In this document: piece by piece, positions 63,116 to 64,000 of the stretch
Position numbering within the stretch: the stretch's first letter is position 1
Layout of the letters: the number at the start of each line of letters is the position of its first letter
Source of the DNA: Myrica gale
Taxonomy: Eukaryota; Streptophyta; Magnoliopsida; Fagales; Myricaceae
Assembly: GCA_963930655.1 (NCBI GenBank)
Contig: OZ005611.1
Span: 6,579,501 to 6,643,500 of the forward strand
Direction of reading: 5' to 3'
Length of the DNA: 64,000 nt
Notes under the pieces: generated by a model
The model's database searches: none
Told to the model about the DNA's origin: nothing
The model's input: the letters and a program-made list of their open reading frames with translations, nothing else
Position numbers and translations under genes: made by a program

Positions 63116-64000
63116 AGAGAGGAGTTAGTGTTGGAAATCTACACCCATATTAGATAGACTTAGAATAGAAATAGATTTATAGTGAAAGTCTACTTCATCT
63201 TTATTTAAAGTTTATGGTTTTCTCTTATGTTTCTTTTTGTATTTTGCTCTATAAATAGAGGCTTATGTTATAGGAAAAATGTGAGATGTGAGACGTGAAT
63301 CTTGGACAGAGAGAAAAGAAGAAAAAAAGAGTGGAGTAACTATTATATTAGACAAGTTGAGTAAATTTTTTAAACATTCTTAATAAAATTACTATGTAAT
63401 GGACGGCCGAATTAGATTTTGAACCACATAAATTCTTAATATATTTTTTAAAAATTTTCGTGCCACTTTTTCCCAATGTTACACGTTCGTCGTCGACATC
63501 CCTTGCGCATATGCCAACTGCGGCCTTCCGGTTAACGCCTCTGTCAGTCTGTCACCTGCGTTCTTCCTCTCTGTACAGCACCAGTCCATAAGTTAGTTCT
63601 AAATAGTCAACAATATACAGCACCTAAAATAAGGAAACATAAAGGCGAAATTCAAGGATTATCAAAATGGTGTCAGAACTTCATCTGCTGTGCTTTTTTT
63701 TTTTTTTTTATAAGCCATCTGCTTGCTTTCAAAACGAAGTTTTAAGGGCGAAGTTCAGCCACTTGAAAAACAAAAAACTGCTTTGGCTAAATTTTCTGAC
63801 ATTCCACCATCTAAAATCTTTTTTTTTAAACACTGCTTTTGAGAATAAGAACTTCCACATCTTTTCAAACTAATTTTTTTATTAATTCTTTTTTCTCCAT
63901 ATTATTTTACCAAATTTTATTATTTCTTTATTACTTTTTTAATCAAAATATCCTTTATTACTATTTCTTATAACAAATCTAATAAAAATTAATTTACAAT
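63116..64000. other. Intergenic AT-rich end of window
   Basis: No gene or repeat could be supported. Short open frames in AT-rich sequence are ignored. Confidence 0.4.

Overview
The window is nuclear genomic DNA of a eudicot plant, most likely a woody rosid. The evidence is spliced genes with AT-rich introns, chloroplast and vacuolar plant protein families, and dense small plant transposons. I cannot name the species from sequence alone. Splice junctions below were placed by hand, using reading phase and conserved protein sequence. Layout: the last exon of a tonoplast sugar transporter (+, 1221-1665) converges on an intronless chloroplast homoserine kinase (-, 2789-3883). A six-exon clade III glutamate-receptor-like channel follows (-, 4545-9108). 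Then 8.7 kb of repeat-rich intergenic DNA carries a tRNA-derived SINE, several Tourist-like MITEs, inverted-repeat elements and 5'-truncated retroelement ends. A PP2C phosphatase (+, 17819-19468) faces a 15-exon NOC4 ribosome-biogenesis gene (-, 20657-26800). A 1.17-kb compound foldback element separates NOC4 from the 18-exon N-acetylglucosaminyltransferase I gene (-, 28974-35408). An intronless AVT3-type vacuolar amino-acid transporter (+, 38182-39444) comes next. The endocytic TPLATE-complex subunit EH1/Pan1 (-, 43487-59415) fills most of the remainder. It is stretched to 16 kb by two LINE insertions and a foldback element in its introns. The last 4.5 kb holds MITEs and a tandem duplication and shows no gene. 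The genes are unrelated housekeeping or signalling genes with no visible joint pathway: sugar and amino-acid transport across the vacuole, Thr/Met synthesis, calcium signalling, dephosphorylation, 40S assembly, N-glycan processing and clathrin endocytosis. I do not see an undescribed multi-gene system. The most interesting observations concern splicing and repeats. They are a well-supported U12-type AT-AC intron in GnT1, a probable GC-AG intron in EH1, a full-length LINE with a 13-bp target-site duplication and an ORF1/ORF2 stop-start overlap but a deleted RT catalytic box, an internally deleted sister LINE with a collagen-like minisatellite, and a four-unit foldback element.
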